Shown here: piece after piece, positions 33,967 through 43,029 of the stretch
Layout of the letters: each line of letters starts with the position of its first letter
Numbering within the stretch: the stretch's first letter is position 1
NCBI RefSeq assembly: GCF_020731285.1
Contig: NZ_JAJFOW010000032.1
Location: forward strand, 16,589-80,588
DNA: 64,000 nucleotides
Direction: 5' to 3'
DNA from: Cohnella baijiui
GTDB lineage: Bacteria; Bacillota; Bacilli; Paenibacillales; Paenibacillaceae
Made by a program: the position numbers and the translations under genes
Notes under the pieces: model-generated
Database searches by the model: none
Seen by the model: the letters and a program-made list of their open reading frames with translations, nothing else
Told to the model about the DNA's origin: nothing

Positions 33967-34003
33967 AAGACCTCCATCCCCTTCTGCGGGATGGAGGTCT
34001 TTT
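33967..34003 (+). terminator. Terminator after 33928
   Basis: AAGACCTCCATCCC (33967-33980), loop CTTCTGC, GGGATGGAGGTCTT (33988-34001), TT. Confidence 0.93.
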
Positions 34004-34547
34004 GGCATGACTAGTAGATTGACCCAAAAGTAATGTAACTATATTCCGGTTGTTGCTTTTCCGTTAGGTTACAAAAGGGATACCAAAGTCATCATAAAAA
34101 ACCGCCTAACAGCGCGGTCGTGGAGTCATCTCGTCCGTTCAAGCTGGCGGATTTCCGGCTCAACCTGAATTCGGTGCTTGATCAGCGGGTTAGCTTCGAA
34201 CGAGTGATCGGTTTGGAACATGGCTACGCTAACGGTTGTGATAGCGCCTAATCGGTCTAAAAAACGGAGGTTTCTTTTCTAACGGTTGCATGCGCGCTTA
34301 TTTGGACGAAACAGCCCTTCTGTCTACGAAAAAACGGGAAATAGGCTCGCTCGCAACCGTTACATTTTGCAAACCCCATTTATGCCTAAATAGCGTCGCT
34401 CACAACCGTTAGAATTTTCGCCCGCTTTTACGCACTCCCATCTACTCCTCTGGTCAAGCATCGATATCGGTTTTGAGCTGGATTTCCGGTTAATCCCCGG
34501 GTTGGGGCTTAAGTACGTTATTTCAGGATCTTCCTACCAGTGCCGGG
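34004..34547. other. 544-bp intergenic region between convergent genes
   Basis: No gene is supported. It holds the AACGGTTG repeat array (34229-34412). A related partial copy (CCGGTTGTTG then CCGTTAGGTTAC) lies near 34046-34072. Base composition is lower in GC than the flanking genes. Confidence 0.7.
34229..34412. repeat. Repeat array C: CTAACGGTTG cores, two direct and two inverted
   Basis: CTAACGGTTGTGATAGCGC (34229) and CTAACGGTTGCATGCGCGC (34279) lie on the plus strand 50 bp apart. GCTCGCTCGCAACCGTTA (ends about 34362) and CGTCGCTCACAACCGTTAG (ends 34412) are inverted copies about 50 bp apart. The whole forms an imperfect palindrome centred near 34320. Confidence 0.75.
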
Positions 34548-36488
34548 CTAACGACGCCGCAGGCGTATGACCGCGCCGTCGTTCGCGCCGAGCGAGCAGA
34601 CCGGCGGCGCGGCTGCCCGCCGCACTTCGCCGTACAGGCATTCCTCGAACGTCCAACCCTCGGACAGATCGAGGTCAAACGTCGCCGGACGGTCCGCGTA
34701 ATGGACGAGGACGGCGATCCGCCCGCCGTCTTCGGCGTCGTGCTCCGTCACGCCGACGAGCGGAGGCGTTCCGCGGATCGCGCGGTCCGAACGTGCGCGG
34801 CCGGAGATCGTTCGGTACATCCGCCAGTAGGGAAACGTCTCCGGGTCGCCGCAAACGCCCGGACGGCGGACGAGATCCAGCTCCAACGGCAGCGAGAGGA
34901 AATAGATGCGGCCCTGGCCGTAGTTTGACACGGTGAACACCGGGTTACCGTCCTCCTCGGCGGCGAGCACTTCCGCACTCGTCGTGCGAACCGTCCACTT
35001 GAACGGGCTCGCCAACCGGAGGACCGTGCCGTGCACATCTTCATCCGTCGGCGGCAGCGTCACGACGGCCTCTCCCACGCGGCGGCCGCGGGCGCTTACT
35101 TGCAGGCCCGTCGTCTCTTCGAACGAGAGGAAGTACCCGTCATCCATGGACAGGTAAAGATCGGCTCCCGCCCGAACGCGCTCCAGGAGCTCCTGCCAGC
35201 GCTGCTTCGGGATGCCTTTCGTTCCGCTTAGGCAGGGGAGCAGATACAGCTTCGCCTCCGGGAGCGGCTGGTCTTCGAAGCGATAAACGAGATCGAAGCC
35301 GGCTTGCTTGGCGAGGATGAAGGCCCCGAATGCGACCGGCCAGTGTTCCTGCGACGTGTTCAGGATGCAAACGGCCTCCGTCCGCCTGGGCGGCAGATCC
35401 GGCAGGGCGCCGATTTGGCGGCGGAGACGGCCCATCTCCCGAAGCGCCGGCTTGACTCGGCCCTGCTCGGTGACGAGGCCAAGCTCGCCCTCGCATGCGT
35501 TCGAATCGTATGGCGCGTGAGCCAGCAGCGTCTGGTCGAAAGAGCACCACCAGAGCAGTCCGTGACAGCCGTGCGCCCAGAGGCTCAGCATGCTGCCTCT
35601 CAGGAACGCCGCGGCTTCGGCCTCGCCGGACACCATCGGCCCCATCGTGCCGATCTCTTCGGCGAAGCACGGTTTGCCCCCGAGCTGAGCGTAGTACAGG
35701 GTTTCCGACGTCGCATGAAGCTGCGGCCGGATCGTCGTGATCGGGTCGTAATCGACATAGGGCGTCCAATAGGGGTACGGATGCGTCGTGAGAATATCCG
35801 TCAGCTCGCCTTGGTCCTGCATCCGCCAGTTTCCGGCGGGCGACAAGCCGTGCATGCCGGAAACGAGCGGCCGGCCGGGGTCTGCCGACTTCACCGCGCC
35901 GGACAACGCCGCCGTCCAGACGTACGCTTCCTTGGCGGTCGAGACCGGAGCCATCGCGTTGCATTCGTTGCCGAGGTCCCAGGCGACGATCGCCGGGTGA
36001 TCGGCCATCGCCCGCACGAAGCCGCGAACGAACCGAACCTGCCATTGGATCGCGAGCGGGTCCGTCAGCACGTTGCGGCCTTCCAGCGCCGGCGGGACGA
36101 ACAGCCTGCCGCTCATCCAGCCGGTGACGAGGCCGACGATCAGCTTCAGGCCGCGTTGTCCGGCGAGGTCCGCGAATTGCCGGAACTTGTCCATCGCCTC
36201 TCGCGACACTCCCGCGCGGCCCAGCTCGTCGTCCGGGAGCCGCCGCTCGCCGAAGCGCACGCCGGCGGCATGGCCGTGACCCTCGTATACGGTCGAGATC
36301 GGCTGGAAGTCGGGCCACAGCGGAAATACCCGCAGCACCTCGAGTCCCTCGTCCGCCAGCAGCTTCAAATCCCGTTCGACGACGTCCGGCCGCCAGTCCG
36401 ACCACATGGCCGTGCCGGCATGCGACGCCCAATAGTTGCATCCGATGAAAAAGCGGTCCTGTCCCGCCCACAGCGGATTCGCTTGCAT
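34548..36488 (-). CDS. Glycoside hydrolase, GH5-like (cellulase/mannanase superfamily)
   Basis: A 646-residue cytoplasmic-type hydrolase (no signal peptide). The N-terminal TIM barrel has FFIGCNYWASHAGTAMW, the acid/base in WDLGNECNA (Glu175) and a nucleophile in CFAEEIGTMG (Glu277 or 278), the clan GH-A pattern. The second half (residues 370-560) resembles a beta-galactosidase-type trimerisation domain and ends in a small beta domain. It probably cuts an imported oligosaccharide, perhaps mannosidic. ATG 36488 has GAGGAGG ahead. The divergent AraC gene is the likely regulator. Confidence 0.82.
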   Translation of the reverse strand: MQANPLWAGQDRFFIGCNYWASHAGTAMWSDWRPDVVERDLKLLADEGLEVLRVFPLWPDFQPISTVYEGHGHAAGVRFGERRLPDDELGRAGVSREAMDKFRQFADLAGQRGLKLIVGLVTGWMSGRLFVPPALEGRNVLTDPLAIQWQVRFVRGFVRAMADHPAIVAWDLGNECNAMAPVSTAKEAYVWTAALSGAVKSADPGRPLVSGMHGLSPAGNWRMQDQGELTDILTTHPYPYWTPYVDYDPITTIRPQLHATSETLYYAQLGGKPCFAEEIGTMGPMVSGEAEAAAFLRGSMLSLWAHGCHGLLWWCSFDQTLLAHAPYDSNACEGELGLVTEQGRVKPALREMGRLRRQIGALPDLPPRRTEAVCILNTSQEHWPVAFGAFILAKQAGFDLVYRFEDQPLPEAKLYLLPCLSGTKGIPKQRWQELLERVRAGADLYLSMDDGYFLSFEETTGLQVSARGRRVGEAVVTLPPTDEDVHGTVLRLASPFKWTVRTTSAEVLAAEEDGNPVFTVSNYGQGRIYFLSLPLELDLVRRPGVCGDPETFPYWRMYRTISGRARSDRAIRGTPPLVGVTEHDAEDGGRIAVLVHYADRPATFDLDLSEGWTFEECLYGEVRRAAAPPVCSLGANDGAVIRLRRR

Positions 36489-36632
36489 CCTTTTTCCTCC
36501 TCTCGGCGGACCGAACGCGAGCGGCAGCTTGAAGGTCCCGCCGCTTCCGATCCCCTCGGCGGCTTCGCGTCCATTCCTTCGGACCGTTTCCGCGCTCTGC
36601 CTATCACCCTACTCGAATCCGCGCGGCGGAGC

Positions 36633-36638
36633 TATAAT
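36633..36638 (+). promoter_or_regulatory. TATAAT -10 box ahead of the AraC regulator
   Basis: TATAAT at 36633-36638 lies 54 bp ahead of ATG 36692. The -35 region (TACTCG, 17 bp upstream) is poor, as in promoters that need an activator. It lies in the divergent region shared with the GH5-like gene. Confidence 0.4.
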
Positions 36639-36691
36639 AGGGATGCGAAAAAATAAAACGATTCTATGATGCCCGCCGGGAGACGACAGCC

Positions 36692-37627
36692 ATGACCGCA
36701 GCCAACTTGCCCGATATCGGAACTCGGCCCGCCTTCGAGGCGCCGCCTTACTTCGAAGCCCACAAAAACCGGGAGGGCGGATTCGAGTTTCCCTTCTACG
36801 CCGCAGCGGTCGACGCCGGTACGGAAGGCTACGCGGTCCCTCCGCATTGGCACTACCATATGGAGCTGCTGATCTTCGATGCGGGAGAGGCGGACGTGCT
36901 GCTCGGCAGCCGAACGATCCGAGCGTCGGCGGGCGACCTGCTCCTGATCCCGCCGTGCAGCGTCCACGCGGTGACCGCCGATCCGGGCACGGCCTCCAAG
37001 CACTACGTCGTCGGCTTCGATCCGGAGCTGCTCGCCCCGATGCCCGCTTTGCTGCTGCAGGTGAAATACATGCTCCCGAATCGGCCGGACGCGCATCTCC
37101 ATCTTCGCGCGGGGACGCTGGCGGAGAGGGGAGCGGCCGGCATCGGAGCGGAGGCCGAGGCGCTGCTAAGGGAGTATTCGCGGCGCGACCCGGCGTTCGA
37201 GCTGGCCGTCACCTCGGGCATTTTCCGGCTGATGGGCGGTCTGATCCGCGCGCTTCCCGAGCTTGGACTGGACGGCCGCGCCTCGGGGACGGAGCGGGAC
37301 CGCTACCGCCTCCGGGATACGCTCGCCTATATCGACGCGCACAGCCACGAGCCGTTGACGGCTTCCGACATGGCGCGGATCAGCATGATGAGCTACAGCC
37401 ATTTCGCGGCCTGCTTCAAGCGGACGATGCGCACGCCGTTTTCCGCCTATCTCCATTTCGTCCGCGTGCGCAAAGCCGAGCGTCTTCTTCTCGATCCTTC
37501 GCGCAGCATCACCCAGATCGCGCTGGAGACGGGATTCAACGACACCAGCTACTTCATCAAGCACTTTCGGCGCCTGCGGGGACTCACGCCGCTTCAATAC
37601 CGCAAGGCGGTCCTCCACTCCGAGTGA
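36692..37627 (+). CDS. AraC family transcriptional regulator
   Basis: A 311-residue regulator. The N-terminal cupin (PPHWHYHMELLIFDAGEADVL, with GDLLLIPPCSVHAV) senses a ligand, presumably a sugar. The C-terminal double helix-turn-helix (residues 205-305) reads LTASDMARISMMSYSHFAACF and ITQIALETGFNDTSYFIKHFRRLRG, the AraC signature. It is divergent from the GH5-like hydrolase and upstream of the DUF4091 gene, both plausible targets. A terminator follows. Confidence 0.93.
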   Translation: MTAANLPDIGTRPAFEAPPYFEAHKNREGGFEFPFYAAAVDAGTEGYAVPPHWHYHMELLIFDAGEADVLLGSRTIRASAGDLLLIPPCSVHAVTADPGTASKHYVVGFDPELLAPMPALLLQVKYMLPNRPDAHLHLRAGTLAERGAAGIGAEAEALLREYSRRDPAFELAVTSGIFRLMGGLIRALPELGLDGRASGTERDRYRLRDTLAYIDAHSHEPLTASDMARISMMSYSHFAACFKRTMRTPFSAYLHFVRVRKAERLLLDPSRSITQIALETGFNDTSYFIKHFRRLRGLTPLQYRKAVLHSE

Positions 37628-37664
37628 TCGCGCCGTTCGCCGCCGCCCCGCGAGCTTTTGAAAC

Positions 37665-37691
37665 AAAGTCCCTTGATTCAAGGGGCTTTTT
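37665..37691 (+). terminator. Terminator of the AraC gene
   Basis: AAAGTCCCTTG (37665-37675), loop ATT, CAAGGGGCTTT (37679-37689), TT. Confidence 0.9.
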
Positions 37692-37896
37692 CGTTGTTTT
37701 CGTCTCTTGTTCGGCGAAGGCGAAGGGCCTAATGTGGGAAGATGGAGCGCGGTATTCCCGCCCTTCCGCCTGCATTCGCGCAGGTGGATTCCTATAGACC
37801 GGCGGGTTTTCCCCGTGTCCGCCTGCCGCCATAATGGGACGCGTAAGCGCCGGTCCGCCGGCCGAACCCCCGAAAGAAAGGACGAGTGAAGGTGCG

Positions 37897-39582
37897 ATGA
37901 CATCCATACCGTTTGAAACCCGCTGCGTAAACTCTCTCCGAAAAGTATTTGCCGACGAAGAATGGACGGCGCCGGCGTACGAGAGAGGAACGGCGCTGCG
38001 AAACGAGGCGTTCGCGTTCCAGGTCGCCTACCGCGCGCCATGGCTGCACAGAGGCATTCGCGTCGAGACGGACTCGCTGCTGAAAGAGCAAATCGAGGTC
38101 CGCGCCGTCGGACTCGCCCCCTCCGATTTCCCGGCTCGGGACAATCATGACGGCGATATTCTGCGCACGGCGCCGGGGCTGTACCCGGATCCTCTGCTGC
38201 CGATCGATCCGCGGGAAGGCATCCATGCGCCGCCGAACCAATGGCGGGCGGTGTGGGTGACGATCGATCCGGGCGACGGGCTGCTGCCGGCGGGCGTGCA
38301 TCCGATCCGCCTCCGTTTCGTCTCCGAAGAGGAGGAGCTGCTTGGCGAGGCCGAGTTTACGCTGGACGTCGTCCCCGCCCTCTTGCCGAAGCAGCGGCTG
38401 CTGCACTACGAGTGGCTGCACTTCGACTGCCTGGCCACCTACTACGGGGTCCCGATCTTCGGCGAGCGGCACTGGGAGCTGTTGGAGAACTACGTTCGCG
38501 CGGCCGTCCGGTACGGGATCAACACGTTCCTGACGCCGATCGTCACGCCGCCGCTGGATACGAAGGTCGGCGGGGAGCGGCCGACGGTGCAGTTGGTCGA
38601 CATTGCGCTGCGAGGGGACCAGTATGCGTTCGGTTTCGACAAGCTGAAGCGGTGGGTCGATCTGTGCAACCGGTGCGGCGTAAGCCATTTCGAATTTTCC
38701 CATCTGTTCACCCAATGGGGAGCGAAACACGCGCCGAAGATCGTCGCAACCGTCGACGGCGAGGAACGGCGCATCTTTGGCTGGGAGACGGACGCGACGG
38801 GGCCGGCGTATCGCGCTTTCCTGGACCAGTTCCTGCCCGCGTTGGACGGGTTCGTCCGGACGCACGGACTGGAGCGCCGCGCGATCTTCCACGTCTCCGA
38901 CGAGCCGGAGCCGCAAGACTTCGAGGCTTACCGCCAGGCGAAGGAGATCATCGCGAAGCATCTGAAGGGATACCCGATCATGGACGCGCTCTCGGATTAC
39001 CGTTTTTACGAGAGCGGGCTGGTCGAGCGCCCGATTCCCGCGAGCGACCACATCGGCCCGTTCCTGGCGAACGGCGTGCCCGGGCTGTGGACGTACTATT
39101 GCAACGCCCAGCAGGACAAAGTGGCGAACCGCATGTTCAGCATGCCGTCGAGCCGCGGGCGGGTGATCGGTTTGCAGCTGTACAAGTTCGGCATGGAGGG
39201 CTTCGCGCATTGGGGCTACAATTTCTGGTACACCCGCTACGCGACGAAGGCGATCGATCCTTATCGCGTGACGGACGCCGGCATGGGCTTTCCTTCGGGA
39301 GACTCCCATCTGGTTTATCCGGGAGACGACGGGCACCCCGTCGGCTCGATCCGGCTCGAGGTGCTGCGGGAAGCGCTGCAGGATTTGCGGGCTTTGGAGC
39401 TGTTCGAGATGTATGCGGGCAAGGAGGCGGCGATCGCGCTGCTCGAAGAGGGATTGACGGAGCCGATTACGTTCGCGGATTATCCGCGGGGAGACGCTTG
39501 GCTGCTCGCCTTTCGAGCGCGGTTGAACGAGGCGATTCGTCAGCATGCGACGGCAAGCGAGGTTGTCGATAACGGTCGATAG
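37897..39582 (+). CDS. DUF4091 protein, GH123-like hexosaminidase candidate
   Basis: A 561-residue protein without signal peptide. The N-terminal 180 residues form a beta-rich domain. The central barrel begins RLLHYEWLHFDCLATYYGVPIF and carries the adjacent acidic pair in HVSDEPEP (Asp335-Glu336), which in GH123 N-acetylgalactosaminidases serves substrate-assisted catalysis. DUF4091 marks the C-terminal part (FGMEGFAHWGYNFWYTRY). An amino-sugar substrate would fit the NagA gene in the same region. ATG 37897 follows GTGAAGGTG; the frame is open to 37834. A TATAAT-like box occurs downstream for the next gene rather than this one. Confidence 0.78.
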   Translation: MTSIPFETRCVNSLRKVFADEEWTAPAYERGTALRNEAFAFQVAYRAPWLHRGIRVETDSLLKEQIEVRAVGLAPSDFPARDNHDGDILRTAPGLYPDPLLPIDPREGIHAPPNQWRAVWVTIDPGDGLLPAGVHPIRLRFVSEEEELLGEAEFTLDVVPALLPKQRLLHYEWLHFDCLATYYGVPIFGERHWELLENYVRAAVRYGINTFLTPIVTPPLDTKVGGERPTVQLVDIALRGDQYAFGFDKLKRWVDLCNRCGVSHFEFSHLFTQWGAKHAPKIVATVDGEERRIFGWETDATGPAYRAFLDQFLPALDGFVRTHGLERRAIFHVSDEPEPQDFEAYRQAKEIIAKHLKGYPIMDALSDYRFYESGLVERPIPASDHIGPFLANGVPGLWTYYCNAQQDKVANRMFSMPSSRGRVIGLQLYKFGMEGFAHWGYNFWYTRYATKAIDPYRVTDAGMGFPSGDSHLVYPGDDGHPVGSIRLEVLREALQDLRALELFEMYAGKEAAIALLEEGLTEPITFADYPRGDAWLLAFRARLNEAIRQHATASEVVDNGR

Positions 39583-39799
39583 ACTCCATTGATTACGGGT
39601 AGCTTTCGTTGGTTTCGGGACTTATGCCGGCTTCGGGAGGGCTTTTATAATGAGGGTGTCGGTCCGATGCCGGCTTCCCTCCTCGAAAGCCGGCGTTCCG
39701 ATTCGCGGGCGGCGTCGGGGACCGCCAGAGTCGCCGGAAAGGGAAACAAGCGCTACAGATCAAAGCAAGCAGCAAGGCCCATTCTCGAAAGGAGTGTTG

Positions 39800-40960
39800 A
39801 TGATGAACCCGACATGGAACATGAACCGCTTCTCTCTGAAAAACCGCCTGCTCACGCTAACGCTTGCCGTCTCGCTGATCGCTTCTTTCGCGACATTCGG
39901 TCCGACGCGGGCGCACGCGAACCAAGTGCCCGTAGGCTGCACCAACTCGACAACGGACGCCGCCACCATCAACTCGGCCATCTCGGGCAGCAACGTAGGC
40001 GACGAGATCGTCTTCAAAGGCACCTGCCTGATCAATGCGCCGATCAAGCTGAAGCCCCAGCGCTCGTACCGCGGCGAGAGCCGGACCGGCACCGTGCTGA
40101 AACAAGCCAGCGGGTCGACGCCGGTCGGCATCCTCGTCTCCGAAGGCTTCCTGACGGCCGGCACTACCCAGACCGACGAGCCGGTGTCGATCTCCTCCCT
40201 TACGATCCAGGGACTCGCTTCGGGCTCGACGTCCGGCATCATCTTGCGATCATGGGAGAGCACGGTGAAGGACGTCCATATCTCGAAAATGGGCGGCAGC
40301 GGCATTCGGGTCACCAACGTCAACAAAGACGGCGTGGCGATCACGAACACCCAAGTCAACGGTCAAATCATCGGCAACATGATCGAAGATTCCGGCCAGT
40401 ACGGCGTCTACGTCGAGGATACCGGCAACTCCGTCACCGATTGGCAGGTCACCGACAACTGGATCGCCGATTCGGGCGTCGACGGTATCCATATGGAGAA
40501 CGCGGCCGGCTGGTACGTCGAACGGAATCATATTTACGGCGTCCCGAAAAACGCCATCTACGCCGAACGCCTTTACGGCACGTCCATTTCCGATAACTAT
40601 ATCGAAGGCTTCGGAGAGTCGACGACGTCCGGCACCTATTACGGCATCCAAGGGACCGTTCAGGCGGATACCGGCTCCACGATCGCCAACAACCGCGTCT
40701 TCCGTCTCGGTTCGACCGGCAACGCCGGCTCCACCTTCCGCTTCATCGGATTGACGCAGGTCAACTACGACGGCACCGGCGTCGCCAACGTGACGGGCAA
40801 CGTCATCCGCGGCAAAGCGGTCGCCAAGGATATCGGCCTCTACTACGCAGGCAGCTCCGCCGCCCGTCCGCTTCAAGTGCTGTCCACGGGCAACCTGGTC
40901 ACCGACGTCGGCACCGCCAAGACGGTAGGTTCCAACGTTACCGTGGCTGCCAACAACTAA
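39800..40960 (+). CDS. Secreted right-handed beta-helix protein (pectate-lyase-like fold)
   Basis: A 386-residue exported protein. A signal peptide of about 40 residues (basic start, LLTLTLAVSLIASFATF, cut after AHA) leads to a parallel beta-helix: repeated turns with Asn and Gly such as VTNVNKDGVAITNTQVNGQI, WQVTDNWIADSGVDGIHMENA and GTSISDNYIEGFG. Such folds bind or cleave polysaccharides (pectate lyase 3, epimerase, alginate lyase types). Catalytic residues are not obvious, so enzyme class is open. AAAGGAG precedes ATG 39800. TTTATAAT near 39645 may be its promoter -10. It ends in its own terminator. Confidence 0.82.
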   Translation: MMNPTWNMNRFSLKNRLLTLTLAVSLIASFATFGPTRAHANQVPVGCTNSTTDAATINSAISGSNVGDEIVFKGTCLINAPIKLKPQRSYRGESRTGTVLKQASGSTPVGILVSEGFLTAGTTQTDEPVSISSLTIQGLASGSTSGIILRSWESTVKDVHISKMGGSGIRVTNVNKDGVAITNTQVNGQIIGNMIEDSGQYGVYVEDTGNSVTDWQVTDNWIADSGVDGIHMENAAGWYVERNHIYGVPKNAIYAERLYGTSISDNYIEGFGESTTSGTYYGIQGTVQADTGSTIANNRVFRLGSTGNAGSTFRFIGLTQVNYDGTGVANVTGNVIRGKAVAKDIGLYYAGSSAARPLQVLSTGNLVTDVGTAKTVGSNVTVAANN

Positions 40961-41028
40961 GCGCTGCTGACAGCTAGACGTCGATCCGCTTCACGCTTTT
41001 CCGCCTAACCGCCCTTTCCGGCGACGCT

Positions 41029-41057
41029 GGGGGGACCCGACTCCCCCCTTCTTTTTG
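41029..41057 (+). terminator. Terminator of the beta-helix gene
   Basis: GGGGGGA (41029-41035), loop CCCGAC, TCCCCCC (41042-41048), TTCTTTTTG. Confidence 0.88.
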
Positions 41058-41121
41058 TCCGCCGCGGGACGCCGCCGCCGCGCGACGATCCCGCTTGCCA
41101 GGCACGCAGATGGAGGTTCAG

Positions 41122-42027
41122 ATGAAGGCACGTTGGCTCAAGCAATGGGATTTGCAGCTTATGGTCATTCCCGCCCTGCTGTTCGTGTTTATTTTCAGCT
41201 ACGTTCCGATGTGGGGCATCGTCATCTCGTTCCAACAATACAACCTGTTCAAGGGCGTGTTCCACAGCCCCTGGGTCGGCCTGGACAACTTCGAAATGTT
41301 TTTCCGGGCGCCCGAGTTTTGGCAAATCATGCGCAATACGATTGTCATCAGCCTGCTCAAGTTCATCACCGCTTTTCCGGCGCCCATCGTGCTGGCGCTG
41401 CTCCTGAACGAGATCCGCAGCATGCCGTTCAAGCGATTCGTCCAGACGGTGACCTATCTGCCGCACTTTATGTCCTGGGTCATCGTCGCCACCTTCGTCA
41501 CCTCGCTCCTCTCCGTGGACAACGGCAGCCTGAACCTGCTGTTACAGAAGCTGCACGTCATCGAAGAGCCGGTCAACTGGCTGTCCATTCCCTCGTACTT
41601 TTGGGCGATCGTCACCTCCGTCGGCGTCTGGAAGGAGATCGGCTTCGCCGCGATCGTCTACCTGGCCGCCATCGCGGGCGTCGATCCAGGGTTGTACGAG
41701 TCGGCGTCGATGGACGGGGCCAGCCGGCTGCGCCAGATGATCTCGATCACCATTCCCTGCATTTCGCCCGTCATCGTCATTTTCCTGATCCTGGCCATCG
41801 GCAACATCCTGTACGCGGGATTCGAAGACCTGCTGCTACTCGGGAAGAACCCAGTGCTGAGCGACGTGGCGAACGTCATCGACACCTACGTTTACAAGAT
41901 GGGAATCAAGGACGCCCAGCGCTATTCCTATGCCACGGCGGCCGGCTTGTTCCAGGCCATCGTGAACGTGATCCTGCTGGTCGTCGCCAACCGCACCGCC
42001 CGCCGCTTCGGGCACAGCCTATGGTGA
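41122..42027 (+). CDS. Sugar ABC transporter permease (LplB/YteP-like), module 1
   Basis: A 301-residue inner-membrane permease with six transmembrane segments. The LplB-type start is WDLQLMVIPALLFVFIFSYVPMWGIVISFQQYN, and the EAA loop that contacts the ATPase reads YESASMDGASRLRQMISITIP near residues 198-218. It works with the second permease and the lipoprotein downstream to import an oligosaccharide. ATG 41122 follows ATGGAGGTTCAG. No ATPase is encoded in this module; a shared MsmX-like ATPase is the rule for this family. Confidence 0.92.
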   Translation: MKARWLKQWDLQLMVIPALLFVFIFSYVPMWGIVISFQQYNLFKGVFHSPWVGLDNFEMFFRAPEFWQIMRNTIVISLLKFITAFPAPIVLALLLNEIRSMPFKRFVQTVTYLPHFMSWVIVATFVTSLLSVDNGSLNLLLQKLHVIEEPVNWLSIPSYFWAIVTSVGVWKEIGFAAIVYLAAIAGVDPGLYESASMDGASRLRQMISITIPCISPVIVIFLILAIGNILYAGFEDLLLLGKNPVLSDVANVIDTYVYKMGIKDAQRYSYATAAGLFQAIVNVILLVVANRTARRFGHSLW

Positions 42028-42061
42028 ATTCGCGCAATCTGCCGAAGGGAGGGAGACCGAC

Positions 42062-42958
42062 ATGCGATTAAGCCGGGGCGAACGGGTCTTCCAAGCCGTC
42101 ATCTACGTCCTGCTGGCGATCTTGTCGTTCGTCACCTTGTATCCGTTCTGGAATTCGCTCGTCATCTCCTTCAATCTCGGCTCGGATACGTCGCTCGGGG
42201 GGATTACGTTTTGGCCGCGCGTCTTCACGCTGCAAAATTACGAGGTCGTCCTCCGGGACAGCCGGATTACCCAAGCTTTCCTCGTCTCGGTCGCGCGGAC
42301 CGTGTGCGGCACCGCGCTCTCGATTCTGGCGACGGCGATCTTCTCGTACGGCATGTCGAAGACGGAGCTGGTCGGACGCAAGTACTACATGATTTTCTGC
42401 ATCGTCACGCTGTATTTCAGCGGCGGTCTGATTCCGTACTTTCTGCTCATTCGCGATCTCGGGATGATGAATACGTTTTGGGTGCTCGTCGTGCCCGGCG
42501 CCATCAGCATTTGGAATATGATCATCTTCCGGACGTTCTTCAAGGAAATGCCGGCCGGGCTCGAGGAGTCCGCCCGCATCGACGGCTGCGGCTACTTTGG
42601 TACCTTCTGGCGGATCGTCCTGCCGTTGTCGGGGCCGGTGCTCGCTTCGCTATCCTTGTTCGTCGCCGTCAATCTGTGGAACGACTGGTTCACAGCGACG
42701 CTGTTCATCAACGATCAGCAGCTCGTTCCGATCCAATCGCTGCTGCAGGAGATCATGAACGCCAATACGGTCACGGAGCAGCTGCGGTCGCAGGGAGGCT
42801 CCAACTTCCTGGACAAAATCTTTCAAGCGCGCACCGTTACGACCAAGTCGCTGACGATGGCGACGATGATGGTGGCCACGCTGCCGATCATCGCGGTCTA
42901 TCCGTTCGTGCAGCGGCATTTCGTCAAAGGCGTGCTGGTCGGCTCGCTTAAAGGGTAA
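42062..42958 (+). CDS. Sugar ABC transporter permease (LplC/YtcP-like), module 1
   Basis: A 298-residue partner permease. It begins FQAVIYVLLAILSFVTLYPFWNSLVISFN, typical of the LplC/YtcP group, with the EAA loop LEESARIDGCGYFGTFWRIVLP near residues 168-189 and the family end FVQRHFVKGVLVGSLKG. It lies 34 bp behind the first permease, with GAAGGGAGGG ahead of ATG 42062. Confidence 0.92.
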   Translation: MRLSRGERVFQAVIYVLLAILSFVTLYPFWNSLVISFNLGSDTSLGGITFWPRVFTLQNYEVVLRDSRITQAFLVSVARTVCGTALSILATAIFSYGMSKTELVGRKYYMIFCIVTLYFSGGLIPYFLLIRDLGMMNTFWVLVVPGAISIWNMIIFRTFFKEMPAGLEESARIDGCGYFGTFWRIVLPLSGPVLASLSLFVAVNLWNDWFTATLFINDQQLVPIQSLLQEIMNANTVTEQLRSQGGSNFLDKIFQARTVTTKSLTMATMMVATLPIIAVYPFVQRHFVKGVLVGSLKG

Positions 42959-42960
42959 GC

Positions 42961-42995
42961 GGGCGGCGCGCCGCCATGCCGGCGCGAAGCCGCCC
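42961..42995 (+). other. Intergenic hairpin between permease and binding-protein genes
   Basis: GGGCGGC...GCCGCCC outer stem with an inner GCGCCG...CGGCGC stem, and no U-run. Such structures often act as RNA processing or stability elements, allowing the binding protein to be made in excess. Confidence 0.55.
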
Positions 42996-43029
42996 GATCA
43001 CACGTTGCGAATCATAGGGGGAAAAACAG

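Noticed and set aside
37792..39546. 584-residue minus-strand frame opposite the DUF4091 gene
   Set aside because: Arg/Pro-rich antisense shadow with no family features or start site; the plus-strand gene has clear motifs.
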